Notes under the pieces: model-generated
What the model was told of the DNA's origin: nothing
Databases searched by the model: none
Seen by the model: the letters and a program-made list of their open reading frames with translations, nothing else
Source: Ectocarpus siliculosus
Lineage: Eukaryota; Sar; Phaeophyceae; Ectocarpales; Ectocarpaceae
Assembly (NCBI GenBank): GCA_000310025.1
Contig: FN649742.1
Span: forward strand, 937,692 to 1,001,691
Length of the DNA stretch: 64,000 bases
Direction of reading: 5' to 3'
Shown: positions 13,301 through 25,700 of the stretch, one piece after another
How positions within the stretch are numbered: position 1 is the first letter of the stretch
How the letters are laid out: each line of letters opens with the position of its first letter
Position numbers and translations under genes: made by a program

Positions 13301-16300
13301 CCGCCTGGAAAAATGACATTTACTCCCGCTCGTGTTGAATGTACATACACTCACACCGTTCGGAACCTCAAATTGATCTCAAAAGGACCTCAAATGGCTG
13401 TCGAATGGATGTCAGACCCGTTGGGCCCAACGCCAGAGACACAAGGGCGTCCTGCCTACCTCGATATAGCGATGTGCCTGAAGAGCATCTTCTTCGGCTT
13501 GCATCTTTTCTAGCCGTAGCACTTCTACCGATTGCTCCAGCTGATCAGGCAAAGAGAGAGAAGGAGCAATCGCGAATCATAGGCGGGTAGAGGGGGCAGG
13601 GGGCGCAGCAACGAAAGATGGGGATCGAGCTGCTCCTAATGCTTGGTTGTGAGAGAGGGAGAGGGCACAGAAACGTCATCGAGCCGTACACATGGATCTG
13701 TGTCTTCACACAGCCTGTCCGAACCCAAAAGCAACCAACCAGACTCAGCGATGTGTTCTGGGGGAAAACTTGCGGCTCGATGCAAACCGCCGTCAGCAGG
13801 TGGGTTGGCCCGATCGTGATACCATCCATTATCTTCCTCTTTGACGAATTTGACCACTTCCGCAAGATAACATAACGACTTAACTTTGTCCTCCATGTTT
13901 CATGATCCATCCGTACAGTTGTTTCAGGTCGAGTGGTGACCAACATAACCCGATATTACTTCGCCACTTGCTGTATCTGCGGAGATACAATAAGATAAGA
14001 ACAGGGGCAACCAGTACTGACCTCTCTGCACTGCTTCCGTAGGGTGGACCTCTCGAGTTGAAACTCTACCCTCAGGCGACCAACTTCTTCCTTGTACTGA
14101 TCACGAATCTCCTTCGTTTTATCCTCAAGGATACACTTGTCCAAAAGAATTGTGTCCTGTTGTCGTCGGCAGACAACAAGCAGCATAAGGAGCGAGGCGT
14201 GACAATCATAGGTGGATCGGATCGCAACCACATTTCATCGACAAAGAGCGACCCAACAACTCGTCGAAAGTCCAGCCGTCCCTTATGGTGTAAGAACTGT
14301 TTACTACCGGGTTGACCCCCCACCTTGAGTTCGATTCTGGAGGCAGCACGGTTGATGTCGATCTTTTCTCTGTACCGCCGTTTCATCCATCGGAAGTTTT
14401 GCTTGGTCGACGCAGCAGAATCTTCCAGGTGTCGATCAAAAGCGCTTACCATCTCATCAATCGTTTCCTTCATCCTGCGCTCTATTGCAGCGCGTTGGTC
14501 CTGCGCCGTTAGTAACAGAGCCGTCATGAATGTTGAATCTTCGTGAAGTTGTAACAGTTATAGCTGATGCATCCGAACAACGAAAATCACAAATAACACG
14601 GAATGTTTCTTGTGCAAAAGAGGTGGATCAGCCGATTTCTCTCATCCACCCGGCAAACCGCCGTTGTAGACGTGCGCGCGATGAAACAAATGGATGATAC
14701 CCACACTCCAAGGAACCCGTAGCACAAGACGCGTTCAAACCTGGAAGGCTTTCGCTACGGAGGCGAGACACTGTGTGTCGATACCGGCTAGACGGAGCTC
14801 AAAGGCTTGCGATTGGCCTCGGTCGAGCCCCCTTGCAGCCTGCTGCTTCAGCCACGTACAAGCCTCGCCGGACAACTCCGGCTGGACGCTCTATACGTGA
14901 AGGTTACGAAGGGTTTGAGGGTGGCGAGGGGAGGCATAAGAGTAAGGGTCCTGGTTTTCCAACACGTATGTTCGATAGATGCAACTTGCGTTGCTTCCAA
15001 GAGGGGACGAAGTGCAAGTCACCGAATGGCCAGCACATGTCATCTCTTTCCGCTGCTATCCCTATGGGTAGAAAGTAGAGCGACTTTTGATGGGCCAACT
15101 CGCGCGTTAAATATGCACATATTTGCACCAACACTTTGAAGCATGCGTTTCTCTCCTTCGGCGAGCCTCTCAAGTTCACGAGAGCATTAGGGATGACCAT
15201 GATGGGTGAACACTCGAGAATGTGTCCCGTCGACATCACAGAGATCCAGACTTGCCGCAACATTTGTCGGTGAACGACTTGAACGCCTCTACGGAAGACG
15301 TCTAAATTTCTGGCTAACATGTTGCGTCAAGATCCCAGCGAACACAAGACTCTATGAAGCAATCAACAACGTGCGAATATACCGGAGTCTCGTGTTGCTA
15401 CGATTTTCAGCAATGTGCCGCACACAGAACACACAATAGCGAAAGACGGGCATCTACCAATAAAGGCGGGCTCGTCATTATGCCCTAGTTTTCAATTTTC
15501 CACTCTCGAAAATGACGAGCGTACCTGGAGCTGCTCCGCGACTGTTCGTTCGGTGTCCTGAACGTCGAGCACTAAACACCGCAGAACTTCGCCCGCTGAT
15601 TCTTGGAGTAGACCCGAGGCAACGTCAACAGAACTTGCTATCCCATTCATCATCATGCGGCAGTGGGTTTCCATCGCTTGTGTTGTTGGGGATTGTGATC
15701 GACGACTGTTGGTGGTTGTCGTCTGACCTCCTTCCATTCCCCTGGCTGCTAATTGGGCCAGGCCGGTGGTGCATCGCAGCAGTGACAAAATGATGCAAGG
15801 ACCAAATGGAATAATCATTTTCACAGAAATTCGTTCCAATGATACTTTTCTTGCGTATTTATTCGCGATGCACACGAGGCGGGGGACATTCGTGACTCTG
15901 AGCAACACAGCCCTGTGAAATGAAATCGCCAAGTTTAATCACAGCACCACGTTGAATCACAGCGACAAACGAAACATCCGCAGTACTAAGCCAAGTTACA
16001 GCCTCCGCCACAACCATAACTACAGTGCAATGGCTCTTTTTTGCTGCCAATAAAATCTTTACGCATGACTACCTGAAGAGCGTGCTTGCGCCTCTTGCTC
16101 GTGGTTATCCTTGCCCTGCTCCTCAATGCGGGGCCCTTGGGCTTCCGTAGCAGTCGTAGATGCGGCTAACGCACGATCACTGTGGTCATCTTCGCTGTCA
16201 CTTACGACGTCGTCTTCGACCCCAAGAGTAAACAGCTCGGTGAGTACAAGCCCAGCCTCTTTCTCCTCCTCCGTCGCATCAATCTGTAGGTACATTATTT

Positions 16301-16835
16301 CAGCATCAGCAACAGCCGTAGGGCGAAGCCCAACTTGCGAAGCCAAATGATAAATATAGAAGTACTAACCAAAATTCAGAAGATCTCGGACGAGTTTTTG
16401 AAAGCTGTGACCACCAGTACTCTGTCCTCTTCACATCAGCCTCGTCACCGAAGCACTGGACGTCTACATTGTACAAGCCTCAGCACGAGCTTGTTTGTCC
16501 CAACGTCCCTATGAGAATGTCGACTCCAGAGTATACGCTCTCGGTGACTAAAAGTTTGGACATACAAAAGTTATGGACTACTCATCACCCACTAGAGACG
16601 ATTCCCAAAGTGATCCTCAAAGGTATAGACTATGTTGAAGTTTTTTCAGTGAAAATTGAGTGATGCCTGGTGGATATTGGACTTCATTTACTGTGTAGTC
16701 TGCTACACTTGCCGTTGGTTCATCATGTTTAGCTGTCAATGATGCTTTCTCCTGGTTGATGTCGGTGCGCTCCTCGAGCCGCTGCGACGTCTGCTCTCGG
16801 CCGACGTCCTCACCCCCTGTGCCGATTTCATTCAT
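4334..16835 (-). CDS. Large coiled-coil protein, 18-19 exons, function unknown
   Basis: Unrecognised. Exons 5' to 3': 16692-16835, 16073-16283, 15525-15745, (possible 36-bp exon 15133-15168), 14741-14881, 14324-14500, 14022-14156, 13460-13540, 11791-12438, 11179-11310, 9854-10198, 9061-9141, 7757-7963, 7398-7592, 6805-6909, 6125-6349, 5745-5903, 4878-5336, 4334-4708. All phases close, giving about 1,350 residues. Most exons encode charged heptad-like helix, for example EIRDQYKEEVGRLRVEF, FLRRRLEAIERTTLKL and IPKLHEDLKNVQAQL. The 648-bp exon is different: Ser/Arg/Gly-rich with clusters of SPRG and three NTGR motifs, probably disordered. The second exon is acidic. The C-terminal exon ends in a Gly/Tyr/His-rich tail before TGA. 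No enzyme motif, membrane span or signal peptide is visible. A cytoskeletal or scaffold role is guesswork. The start Met at 16835 is the first ATG in its frame; a start in the third exon is possible. Confidence 0.72.
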
Positions 16836-17280
16836 GTTAGTCCGGACATGAGCATCCCCAGAATGAGCAAGAGCCAAGACCGCAAAGGGCAGGAGGAAGA
16901 ACGAAGAACGCGGTCACCCTGTCGCGCGGCAAAGCGGTGGAATACACGCGGCGAGATTGCAATCGTTTCGAACTTGATTGCGCCGCACTATTGGACTGTA
17001 CTGCTGTATGGCAAGGAGCACGGGGAGGAGGAGAGGAGGCAGTGGAAAGCCGGGTTGGGTGAGAGGGACGGGAGTTACGTACAAGAGAGAGCCCCACTCA
17101 ACAGAGGTTGTTGGGCACGTAAATGTTGATGCCCCATTCTGTCAAGACCCTTTCATAGACTGACGATATCAAATTATATCCTGACAACGGATACGATCTA
17201 CATCAACAGTCTCGACTCGGGGTCTCTATTTGCTCCTGCAGCATGTAAGATTTGCGCGACACATTCCTCCTACATCAAGA
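16836..17280. promoter_or_regulatory. Divergent intergenic region, likely shared promoter
   Basis: 445 bp separates the inferred start codons of the coiled-coil gene (minus) and the pseudokinase gene (plus). Both 5' UTRs and both promoters must lie here unless upstream non-coding exons exist; a CTGCAG acceptor-like site just before the plus-strand ATG would allow one. No clear TATA or repeated motif was recognised. Confidence 0.4.
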
Positions 17281-19795
17281 ATGGTTACAAATCCACAACT
17301 ATGCGAGCCTCGTACGAGATCAGCGGGCGAGGCCGAACGAAGTGGTGATGCGGTACATGGTCCAACAGGTGGTACGTCGACGCTAGGCAGCCTATCAGAG
17401 AATGACTTCGAGGGAGTGGTGGGCGCAGTGTTTGGTTCCTGTCCGATTGTACCATCACCACGACGCTTCTCCATGGAGGACATGGTAAGAGTGGATGATA
17501 AAAGCTTGGGCTTGCTCCAGGTTTCATCACTCTGGAAGAGTTCATTGCCGCACATCAAACGTGTCGTCGAGACGGAGCGTTTGGCATCGACAGAAAAGGC
17601 TGACTTCGTCGCGAGGACGTTCAGGCAACGGCCGGGCGTTGTCTATGCTGTCAGGTACACTCTTGGGAAAACGGCGTTTATCGTAATGGTTTTGTTGCTC
17701 TGTGCTGTGCTTCAGCTCTTCCGGGGCTGGTCTCTTCCGGAGGGCATCACTCAGTGCGTGATTGCTGTACTGTTAGTGCTGAAACCATCTATAGACTATC
17801 ATGCTGCCCGCTACACGTGCAAAAACACAGCGCTCACGTTTGTGCGTACCGGTTTGTACAGGTATTGGGAAGGACTGGCGGACACTACCGTCCTGACATT
17901 AGTGTTGAAGAACATTCGAAACATGTGGTGCTCGTCTACGCATTCGATGTGCCAAGTGAGTTCAAACCAAGGCGCAACGAGGTACCAAGAGGGTAAAGAC
18001 GACGACCGCGACCGTGCGACTACGGAGGATACACGTGAGGCACGCAACAAATCACTGGAGCCACCTGAAGGTCAAGCACCCGCTTCTGTCGATCAACAAC
18101 GTTTTCCTGAGACGCCTGTGAACGTTATGCCGGGGAACTGTCGAGGTCAGGAGATTCAGGGAGAAGGGTTATCTCCCACGGTGCCACAAACGGTGGAGGC
18201 AGACGGTGCAAATCGTGGTGCCATCGGAGGTACTCGGTCGGATGCCGGGAGTGGGGGTTCAGCAACAAGAGACGGTCCTGTTGGTTCAACTTTTGAGGCT
18301 TCGGTTTCACTACCGGAGGATACCCTTGGACAAGGGTGCACCCCAGCTAACCGAAGCTCTCCATTGCGGATGCTTGGATTTGCGGCGAAGCTAGACTCAT
18401 CGCTGAAGAAGGCAAGCGTAGCTCTCGTTTCCGAGTGGCCAGGCATCGGTTCACTACACGACTTGCTTTCAGGGAATGTCCAGATTGAGCATCGAGCTTC
18501 GCAGGAAGACCTACTAAGGTGGACGCGGCAGGTTGCCGAAAGCCTATTACATGCAAGCCGAAGCGGCTGTAGTGATCGCTGTGGCGACGGAATGTCGCTG
18601 AGGATGTCAACAAGGAACGTGTACCTGTTTCGGAGGCCGCGGGATGAGCTCCAGGAGGGTGCTGATGTGTTAGATGTTAGGGTGAGATATGTTCGGCAAT
18701 CGTTTGGAGGGTATAACAGTCAGACTAACCTAGGTTGCAACCGGGAGAGATATCTTGTTCCAATCACAGAGAATTTCAGTTTAGCCCAAGGGAAGGTGCG
18801 AATTGCAATGAAACTGAACTCTTCCAGTTCATCATTTTGTTCACCTACTGCACGAATCCACAACTAGTCTATACACCGCCGCCGAATCAAGCTGTACCTA
18901 GTTTATTGTCTAGCCCCATCAATGATGTGGCCACCGTTTCTATTTCCGGAAAGGTGGCGACGTTTTTTGGAGGGTGTTCGATGCCGGACGTAAAAGGGAG
19001 CTATGAGGAACGAGGAGCACCATCCCGTTGTGTGTTGCCGCCGGAAATAATCTGGGCAACACCTGACGCAGGCGTATCGATAAGCCCGACCAAGTTCCGA
19101 ACAGGGAGAAGACAGACCAATTTCGATAGGGAGGCTGCCGATGTTTGGGGTATAGGAACTCTTGTCTTCGAACTCGCCACAGGACGGGTGGCAGGTGATT
19201 GAACTCTTTCGCCGGGGTCTTGATGGTAGTTGCAGAACGTTACTCTACCGTGGCCGCTCCATGTGATGCGTTGGCGGCACTTTCCTCCTTTTTTTAGCAT
19301 ACCAGACAAACGAATTTCGTCGCTCGCACTCTCCTCGCAACTTACGCCGCTGTTATGGTTGAGAACGGAAGGACATGGTAACATCATGAATGAGGCTGGC
19401 TGGTTGACACGCAAGTGCTTTTGGCACCCTCGTAGTCCGAAGCTTGTGAGTCGCTGCGGGGACTTCCAATCAAGCTATAAGGGCAGGCTGTCGTGTGTCT
19501 CCGAACTTCGGTCATTCCGTTAACACTCTAGCCACCACAATGTTTTTAAGCCCAAACTAATTCGTCTTTTAAAACGATACTGCTAGCAGGTCCGGTTCCC
19601 GTAGCCTTCCGACAGCTGCGAGATCTTCTTCGTGACGTACCCATTGACCCTCGCTTCATCTTTGGCGACATAGCCCGCGGTGTGATGCGGCTTGCGCTGA
19701 AAAACCAGCCCGGAGAGAGGGCTAGGGCGTACGAGATTACGGCGGCGGTGGAGCAAATTGCGGCTAGGTATCCAATCCGAAGAACCGTATGTTAA
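17281..19795 (+). CDS. Two-pass membrane protein with C-terminal kinase-like domain lacking catalytic motifs (pseudokinase)
   Basis: Three exons, 17281-18681, 18780-19194 and 19590-19795, with phases closing exactly, give 673 residues. The first intron (98 bp) has a GTGAGA donor and a CTAAC branch-like site. Two hydrophobic segments at about residues 130-147 and 154-170 look like membrane helices. A Ser/Gly/Pro/Glu-rich linker follows. From about residue 375 the chain resembles a protein kinase C-lobe: a hinge-like ALVSEWPGIGSLHDLL, a helix E-like VAESLLHASRSG, an APE-like LPPEIIW (about 553-559), DVWGIGTLVFELATG (588 on), the helix F signature, and a terminal ALKNQPGERARAYEI. The N-lobe Gly loop and lysine are not evident. 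The HRD loop is unrecognisable and DFG reads FFG at about 529-531. I infer a catalytically dead, membrane-anchored kinase homologue, perhaps a signalling scaffold. Confidence 0.78.
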
Positions 19796-22780
19796 ACTGG
19801 TTTCGATTTGCAAGAGGCACCTTAGACTTGCCGAACGCTACGCAACGTCGCGTTTTTCTCGGAAAACATTGACCCGTGGTGTGCAGGATATATGTTTCTA
19901 TTTGTAGCTATTTCATAGATGACTTGATCAGTTTTGGAGCTTGAGATTCATGATGAACTTGGAAAGCGGCCCTCTTCATCACCGCGTCCAGAGGTGCCAA
20001 ATATGAACAAAGCCGGAGACTAGGGACCCTTCATAGCTGTTTTCAACGCAGAGATGCCTGCAGATTCGATGAAGCACTGAAGGGTGCCAACAAGGTGTAC
20101 ATTCTGTGAAAACGGTGGTGCACCTCGACTCGACCACTTTGCAGTGCTTCAAGACACTCCATACGCAAAGTACACATCTTGCGCCAGATATTCCGCCGGT
20201 TGCTTCGCCACTGTCGACGTTCCCTTGATCTCCAGCAGCTCAAGAAACAAACAGTCATGAACCTCTCGGGTCTGTCGCCTCAACCTACAATACTACATCT
20301 CCGTTGTTTGTTGGTAAATGCAGGACACTACGGCGCGCACACACGGCACACGATCGAATTAGTCGGCAACGCCGAGCAGCAGTAGCAGCAGCAGCTGCAG
20401 GAGCCGGGACAACTACTGGGGAGAAGGGAACAGACGAAGACGATGGCTACGGGCTCGCTCTCGCCCAGTGGAGGATCAACGAGGCAGTCGAGCGAGCCGG
20501 AGGCCGAGCGAGGGCATTCCTTCGACAGCTGTGGTATGTACGCGTGTATTTCTTTCTCCTTGTAGCAGGATGGTGTTGCTTTGGTTAGAGTGGGACCTGG
20601 GCAAGGACCACGGCCAGAGGATCTTGGACGAGCGTGGGGTCTGCTCGAGAACTCCAATCGGCTTGAATTCAACGACAATGTTGAGAAATGGGGCGTGAAG
20701 ACTCAAAACCGTCGTTTTAAGAAGAAGTGCTGCAGATAAAAGGGTCTGGAGAGAATGTCATGGATCAGCCAGACATGCGTGGCACCTTGTAAGGACATGT
20801 TCCGACGTTTGAATAACCGTTCCACAGGTTCAACTCCCTCACAGAGGACGACAAGCGACGGATCAGGCACAGACGTCGACATCGGAAGGTGTGGACGCTC
20901 TTTGCCACAGTGGGGGGAAAGCCTGAGCAACGTAGGTCAAGTTGGAATCTCGATTGGATACCTCAATACAGACTCTTCAGCTGTGTATTGGACATGAGTG
21001 TATGTATTGCCGTTTTCACGAGTATTGAAAGTTGAGACGACGTGCCGTGCAGAAACCATTGATGCTATTGGAACATATGTGGAACAAGCACCAAATGAAC
21101 TGCACCAGGCGAACCGGGAAGCCAGAGAGTGGAGAGGACGGCGCGTGCGTGCGGCAAAAATGCACCATTGGACACCCGTCGAGGTGGCAAGCTGGATCTC
21201 CCATCTTCTCCGGAAAGCAGAGGTACGGAGGCCGTCGCAGGGAAAAGGAGGGCATGGTGTTTGGGAGCATGGTCTGCTCAAGGCTGATCGTGACATGTAT
21301 CGCAATAACAGAAGAAAACACAACGAAAGAGGTAGTGTGAGGATATAGGTCGCGGCACACGACCGTACCAAACCGTAGTTTTGTGTGGGGTTAGAACCTC
21401 ATGATGTTCACCCACCAACGAAGGAAGTTAATCGGGGATCAAAGATTCTCGTATGAAAAATTAACAGTTCACAAGACGAAATCGGCGTGCGTCAAAGCTT
21501 TGGTCCGCCAGGGCTCAGTTTCCCCCGGCGTTGCTCTGCAAGCCATTTTTTCCTTGGTTCTATACCTTGCACCTGAGAACGCCTTTCGGCTCTTGTTGTT
21601 GCTGGTGTTGCCGGATTTTCGCCCGTTCCGCGCCCTCTTGGCCCTGTTCCGGAAAAACGAAAAAGACATCGGGGAAGCTCCCGCTCCTCTTCTCCGGGGA
21701 TGCCAAGGGTGGTACGACTAGTATGGGAGGAGATGACACCGGCCCAGGTGCTGTGGAAAATCGGGTGATCAACCCTACAGAAGAAGATGCGCAAGAGAGC
21801 GGTACTGCAGCCAACCCTACACCGGAGGAAGGGGGGGGAGTGGTCGACTCTTCCGATACCACCCCGGTGAAAACGGAGGGGTCGTCGTCACCAGCAGCAG
21901 CACCCCCTTGTGACCCCGCTCCCTCTCTAGCCGACGAAGTGAAGAAATGCTCCGGTGTACTCGCTGACGCTCAAGACAGCAGTATCGCTGGCGTGGGTCA
22001 AGCCCAAGGCGATGATAACTTTGACAAGAACACCGACGATGGTGGCCATGGGGACGTCAACAACAAAGACGACGATGACGACGACCTTAGCAGTAGTGCC
22101 GAAAACAGCAACAACGGATGGGCTGAAGTGGAAGCTGGCGAGCGTACGGGCTACTCCGGAGCCGCGGTGGAGCCCTTTGCCGTCAAGGAAGGGATAAATG
22201 GGTGCTGCATTATGGAGGTTTGTGGAATTGCCGGGCGAGTGGGGATAGAGGGGCAGCAGTAGAACCACACTAAGGAGCGCCCGCGCCCACGGGTCGCACG
22301 GGGATTATCACTGTTGACGCTATCAGCCCATGAGATGTGTGATGGTCTTCTGGTAGAGGTCTCACGATGTTGAAACATGGTTCTACTTACTCCCCACCTT
22401 AGTTCATTTTGTAATCACCAACCTGCTTTCGTGCCTTTCCCGCAAGGTTCACTTCGTCTTGTACCTGCATCAGCCAGAGGTTGCCGACGAGGAGGCAACA
22501 GAGCGTTCGTTTGCGGGTACATGGTAGTCTCCGCCCCACGAAGGCATTTTGCGTCCTGCTACTCACCCCCCTTGCACCAGCTCTTGTGTAGCCGTTCAAG
22601 TCCACAGCTCTACATGTGCGCTCGCTATCAGGCTGACCATTGTGGGTTACCGAAACGCGCAAACTTGAACCTTGGCTCTAACCCGGCGGAGTGATGTGAT
22701 TGAGAGCGGAGGTAGCGCCTAGCATCCGGGTTTGTGCTAGACCGAATACCGCAAAGTGGCTTTGTGCTCGGTGGCCTCAG
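19796..22780. other. Interval with weak plus-strand coding signal
   Basis: About 3 kb between the pseudokinase stop and the first well-supported exon of the IQ/FN3 gene. Weak candidates on the plus strand: an Ala-rich then helical stretch at about 20360-20535 (LALAQWRINEAVERAGG) followed by a possible 35-bp intron; a Leu/Phe-rich stretch at about 21480-21720; and the acidic frame listed separately. None has a recognised domain. The remainder, including 19800-20300 and 22230-22780, shows nothing I can support. Confidence 0.35.
21723..22217 (+). CDS. Possible acidic, low-complexity exon upstream of the IQ/FN3 gene
   Basis: Open frame rich in Asp, Asn, Gly, Ser and Glu, with a run of six Asp encoded by GAC/GAT and no recognised domain. 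It begins near an ATG at 21723 and can end at an ATG GAG/GTTTGT donor in phase 0. That matches the phase-0 acceptor at 22781, so it may be an exon of the IQ/FN3 gene. An intron joining it to the preceding Leu-rich frame was not found. The composition is typical of a disordered acidic segment. It could also be a chance open frame in GC-rich sequence. Confidence 0.35.
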
Positions 22781-25700
22781 GCAATGGAAGACGCGTTGGG
22801 ACATACGGAAGATGCCTTGACCCGATTCATCAAGAGCTCGACGAGGCTGGCACGCCCTGCTGAGGTCGAGCAGAAGAGAGTAGAGCTCATGGTGAGGGAG
22901 CTGCTGACGATCCGGCCGTACTCGACGGCCAGCCAACTCAAGCTCAGGTCAGGGGCATGAATGCACGTCGTCAGCGAACCCGACGAAGCGCCACTACGAT
23001 ATATGCAGCGAGTAGTCCCAGGCTCGATTGTTGCAATTGTGTGTGGAGAAAGACACGCAAGTATCAACTCCTGCAGACTTTCTTGCAGTACTCTCTGTGG
23101 TTTAAGCAAACCTGAACCAGTTACTGTATTTCCTATCTGTGAATTCACGTTGACTTCTATTTTGGAATTCGATAGCGTTGGTGCAAATAGTTGTAGTTGT
23201 AACGTTCGTATTTGGCCCTGCAAACGTTCTAAGCAGGGATTTGAACGGGCACAAGCAAGCACGAAACCCATGAATAAATAAAAACTCCATACCCTCCACC
23301 CTACGCCCTCCACCCATAAAACCCTTCATTGTGCCGCAAACTTGCCAAGGGCGTTAGGCGTCGTCATCGTGCGAAGCGCTGAGGCTCCCCGAGATCCAAC
23401 CAACGACGAAATTAACGCACAGCTGCCGTCGTTGGCAAGAGTTTTGACTGCGGGTTACCGGCGTCAGGTGAGACGGCCAATAGTTTCTCGGGGACTCTCA
23501 AGCAGCGTGCAATGTATTCCTGTTCATTTTTATCGAAACCAGTACATCGACCGGCTCGAGAGAGAAAGAAGGCGTTCGGTAACATACGACACGATCAAGT
23601 ACTCGATGTGACGGAACGACTGCCTTTCCTTTCCCTGGTACTTTGTAGTTGAGGTGTAACTACTTGGTCAGATTATCGCCGTGTGAACGTTTGCACAGCT
23701 CGGACTGGAATCATGCCATGCACGTATGTACAAAGATGGAAAATTTTGTGGAGGTATTTTTTGAAAGGATTTCACCTCCGTTCGTTTCTCGCTTCCTCTC
23801 GCTCGAAGTCGGGTGACCTCTGTTGAGAGGCTGTTCTCATACTCTCCGCTGCAATATTTCCAACCGGTGGCGGTCACCTCTTATAAGGCTCGCATCTCTC
23901 CAACGTCTGTGGAGGACGATTACTGCCCTTCACATTGGTGTCGGCGAAGAGATGTCTGCGTTTGGTGACGGAAGACCCGGGTTCAAATGCCGTCAACCGA
24001 GGAACATTCCACCATCCAGCAAAACAATTGTGATAGACCAAGCGGATCTTCAAACTTGTTGAACGTCTGGTGACGTGGTGGAACCAACACACTTGTGCAG
24101 AAATAAATCAACTCGCCGACAACCGGTCGGGTGCCGGTTACCCCTAGAAGTCTTCTTCTTTTCTAACAACCAAGAAAACGGGGGGGGATTGTGGGGGGAC
24201 CTTTAGGATGGGTCGCATCTCACCAACGTCTGTCGAGGACGCTTTCTCTTGTCATCATTCAAGCAGTTCATTCCACCTCACCCATTGAAAAGCTCACACG
24301 TGTGTCCTATTCCACCATCGATCGTATGAACCAACGATTGGGTGCTATACTGTTGAGTGACTATTTCCTTTGCCGGCAAGTAGAGTTAAGAAATCCTATC
24401 TACACCAACAGTGTACATAACCATTGTTTGCCGGAATCAATGATACTTGTTTCAAAGGCGGCAATGGTCGAGCAAGGGTTAGAGTTCGCGGCTGCGAGGA
24501 TCCAGGGCCTGGCCAGGGGCAAGAAAATCCGCAGGGTTATATCTTCCATCTGGCAGCAAGCCAATGAGTATGCCCGGGATATCGTCCAGGGGGAGAGAGA
24601 GGCTAGAATGAAGAGGGAGAAAGAGCAAAGGGCCAAAGAGAAGGTGTGCCTAGGGTCCCTAGAGTTTTGCTCCTCTCGACCGGAACTCGATAAACAAAGT
24701 GTATATAGATGTGGACACACATATTAGCTACACTACATACGAAAATCATGCTATTTTGTTGATTCCACCCTTCTTGACTGCATTTGCGAGAAAAACAGGG
24801 GAGGGTACGGGTTCAGTCCCTCCGCAAAACGGCTGGGGGCAGAGAAGGCGTGCATGTATCTCAGCAATCCAACTTTTGTTGGTTGGTGTCAGCAGGAAAA
24901 GAAAGAGCTTGATCTCCGTCGTTTCTCGCTGGAGAAGTCGAAAGCCCGGGGCTTCAACGTGCAAAGACATGCGGTACCTTTGGGTATTGTTCTTTGTTTT
25001 TTGTGTAATCTCGGCAGGAGGAAGCCTTGGAGCGGGAGAGGGAAGAGGCCAGGCGGTACCGGCTGCGGTTGGTACCACGGGCCTCCTCGGTGACCTGCAG
25101 GAGCATGGTCGTGTCCTTGCCGCTGTTTCTTGTCGCGGCGGCCCGGGGGGCCAGAAGGTGGCAGGAACCTTCCCCACAGATTGTTGACATGAGTTGTTGT
25201 TGCTAACAGCTGATGCTGTTGCTGTTGCTGTTGCTATGGTTGATGACGTTGTTGTGGTCGGTGGCTGTCCAAGTTGATGCCTGAGCTCCTGTTCTTAGAT
25301 CAATACTACTGATCGGGATGCTGCGGCGTGCGCAGCGAAGGACTTCCACCGCCCGCAACCGCAAGTACATTCCGACACGACTTTTTCTCTTGAGCGATCA
25401 ATCCCGTATCCCTTAGTCGATTGTTAAAAAGCAAAAATTTAGAGCAAAAATGCTTTCGGTGGGCTCCCATCATCAGGCCATGCCAACCTACACGAAACGA
25501 GTAATTCCCCTCGGCTTCGGCCCTGCCCTCCTTCCCGCATAACAGACTCGGACCCAACCACCCGCAACAGGTTCCTTGTGGTGGAAACGACCGTCGTGCC
25601 CCCTCCTGCGCTCCCGCACTACCCATCGTCCTTTTCGCACCGGCCGGACCAGTCGAACGAAGTCAATACAAACGAGGATGACAGAGAATACGAGGTTGAA

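Noticed and set aside
18640-18870. Apparent frameshift in the middle of the kinase-like gene.
   Set aside because: A 98-bp intron (18682-18779) with GTGAGA donor, CTAAC branch-like site and CAG acceptor explains the frame change exactly.
20683-20740. QNRRFKKK-like string resembling a homeodomain recognition helix.
   Set aside because: No other homeodomain helices precede it and the frame is short; chance similarity.
23960-24000. GGTTCAAATGCC word resembling a tRNA B box.
   Set aside because: No matching A box or cloverleaf could be folded around it; a similar word at about 34476 also lacks a tRNA context.
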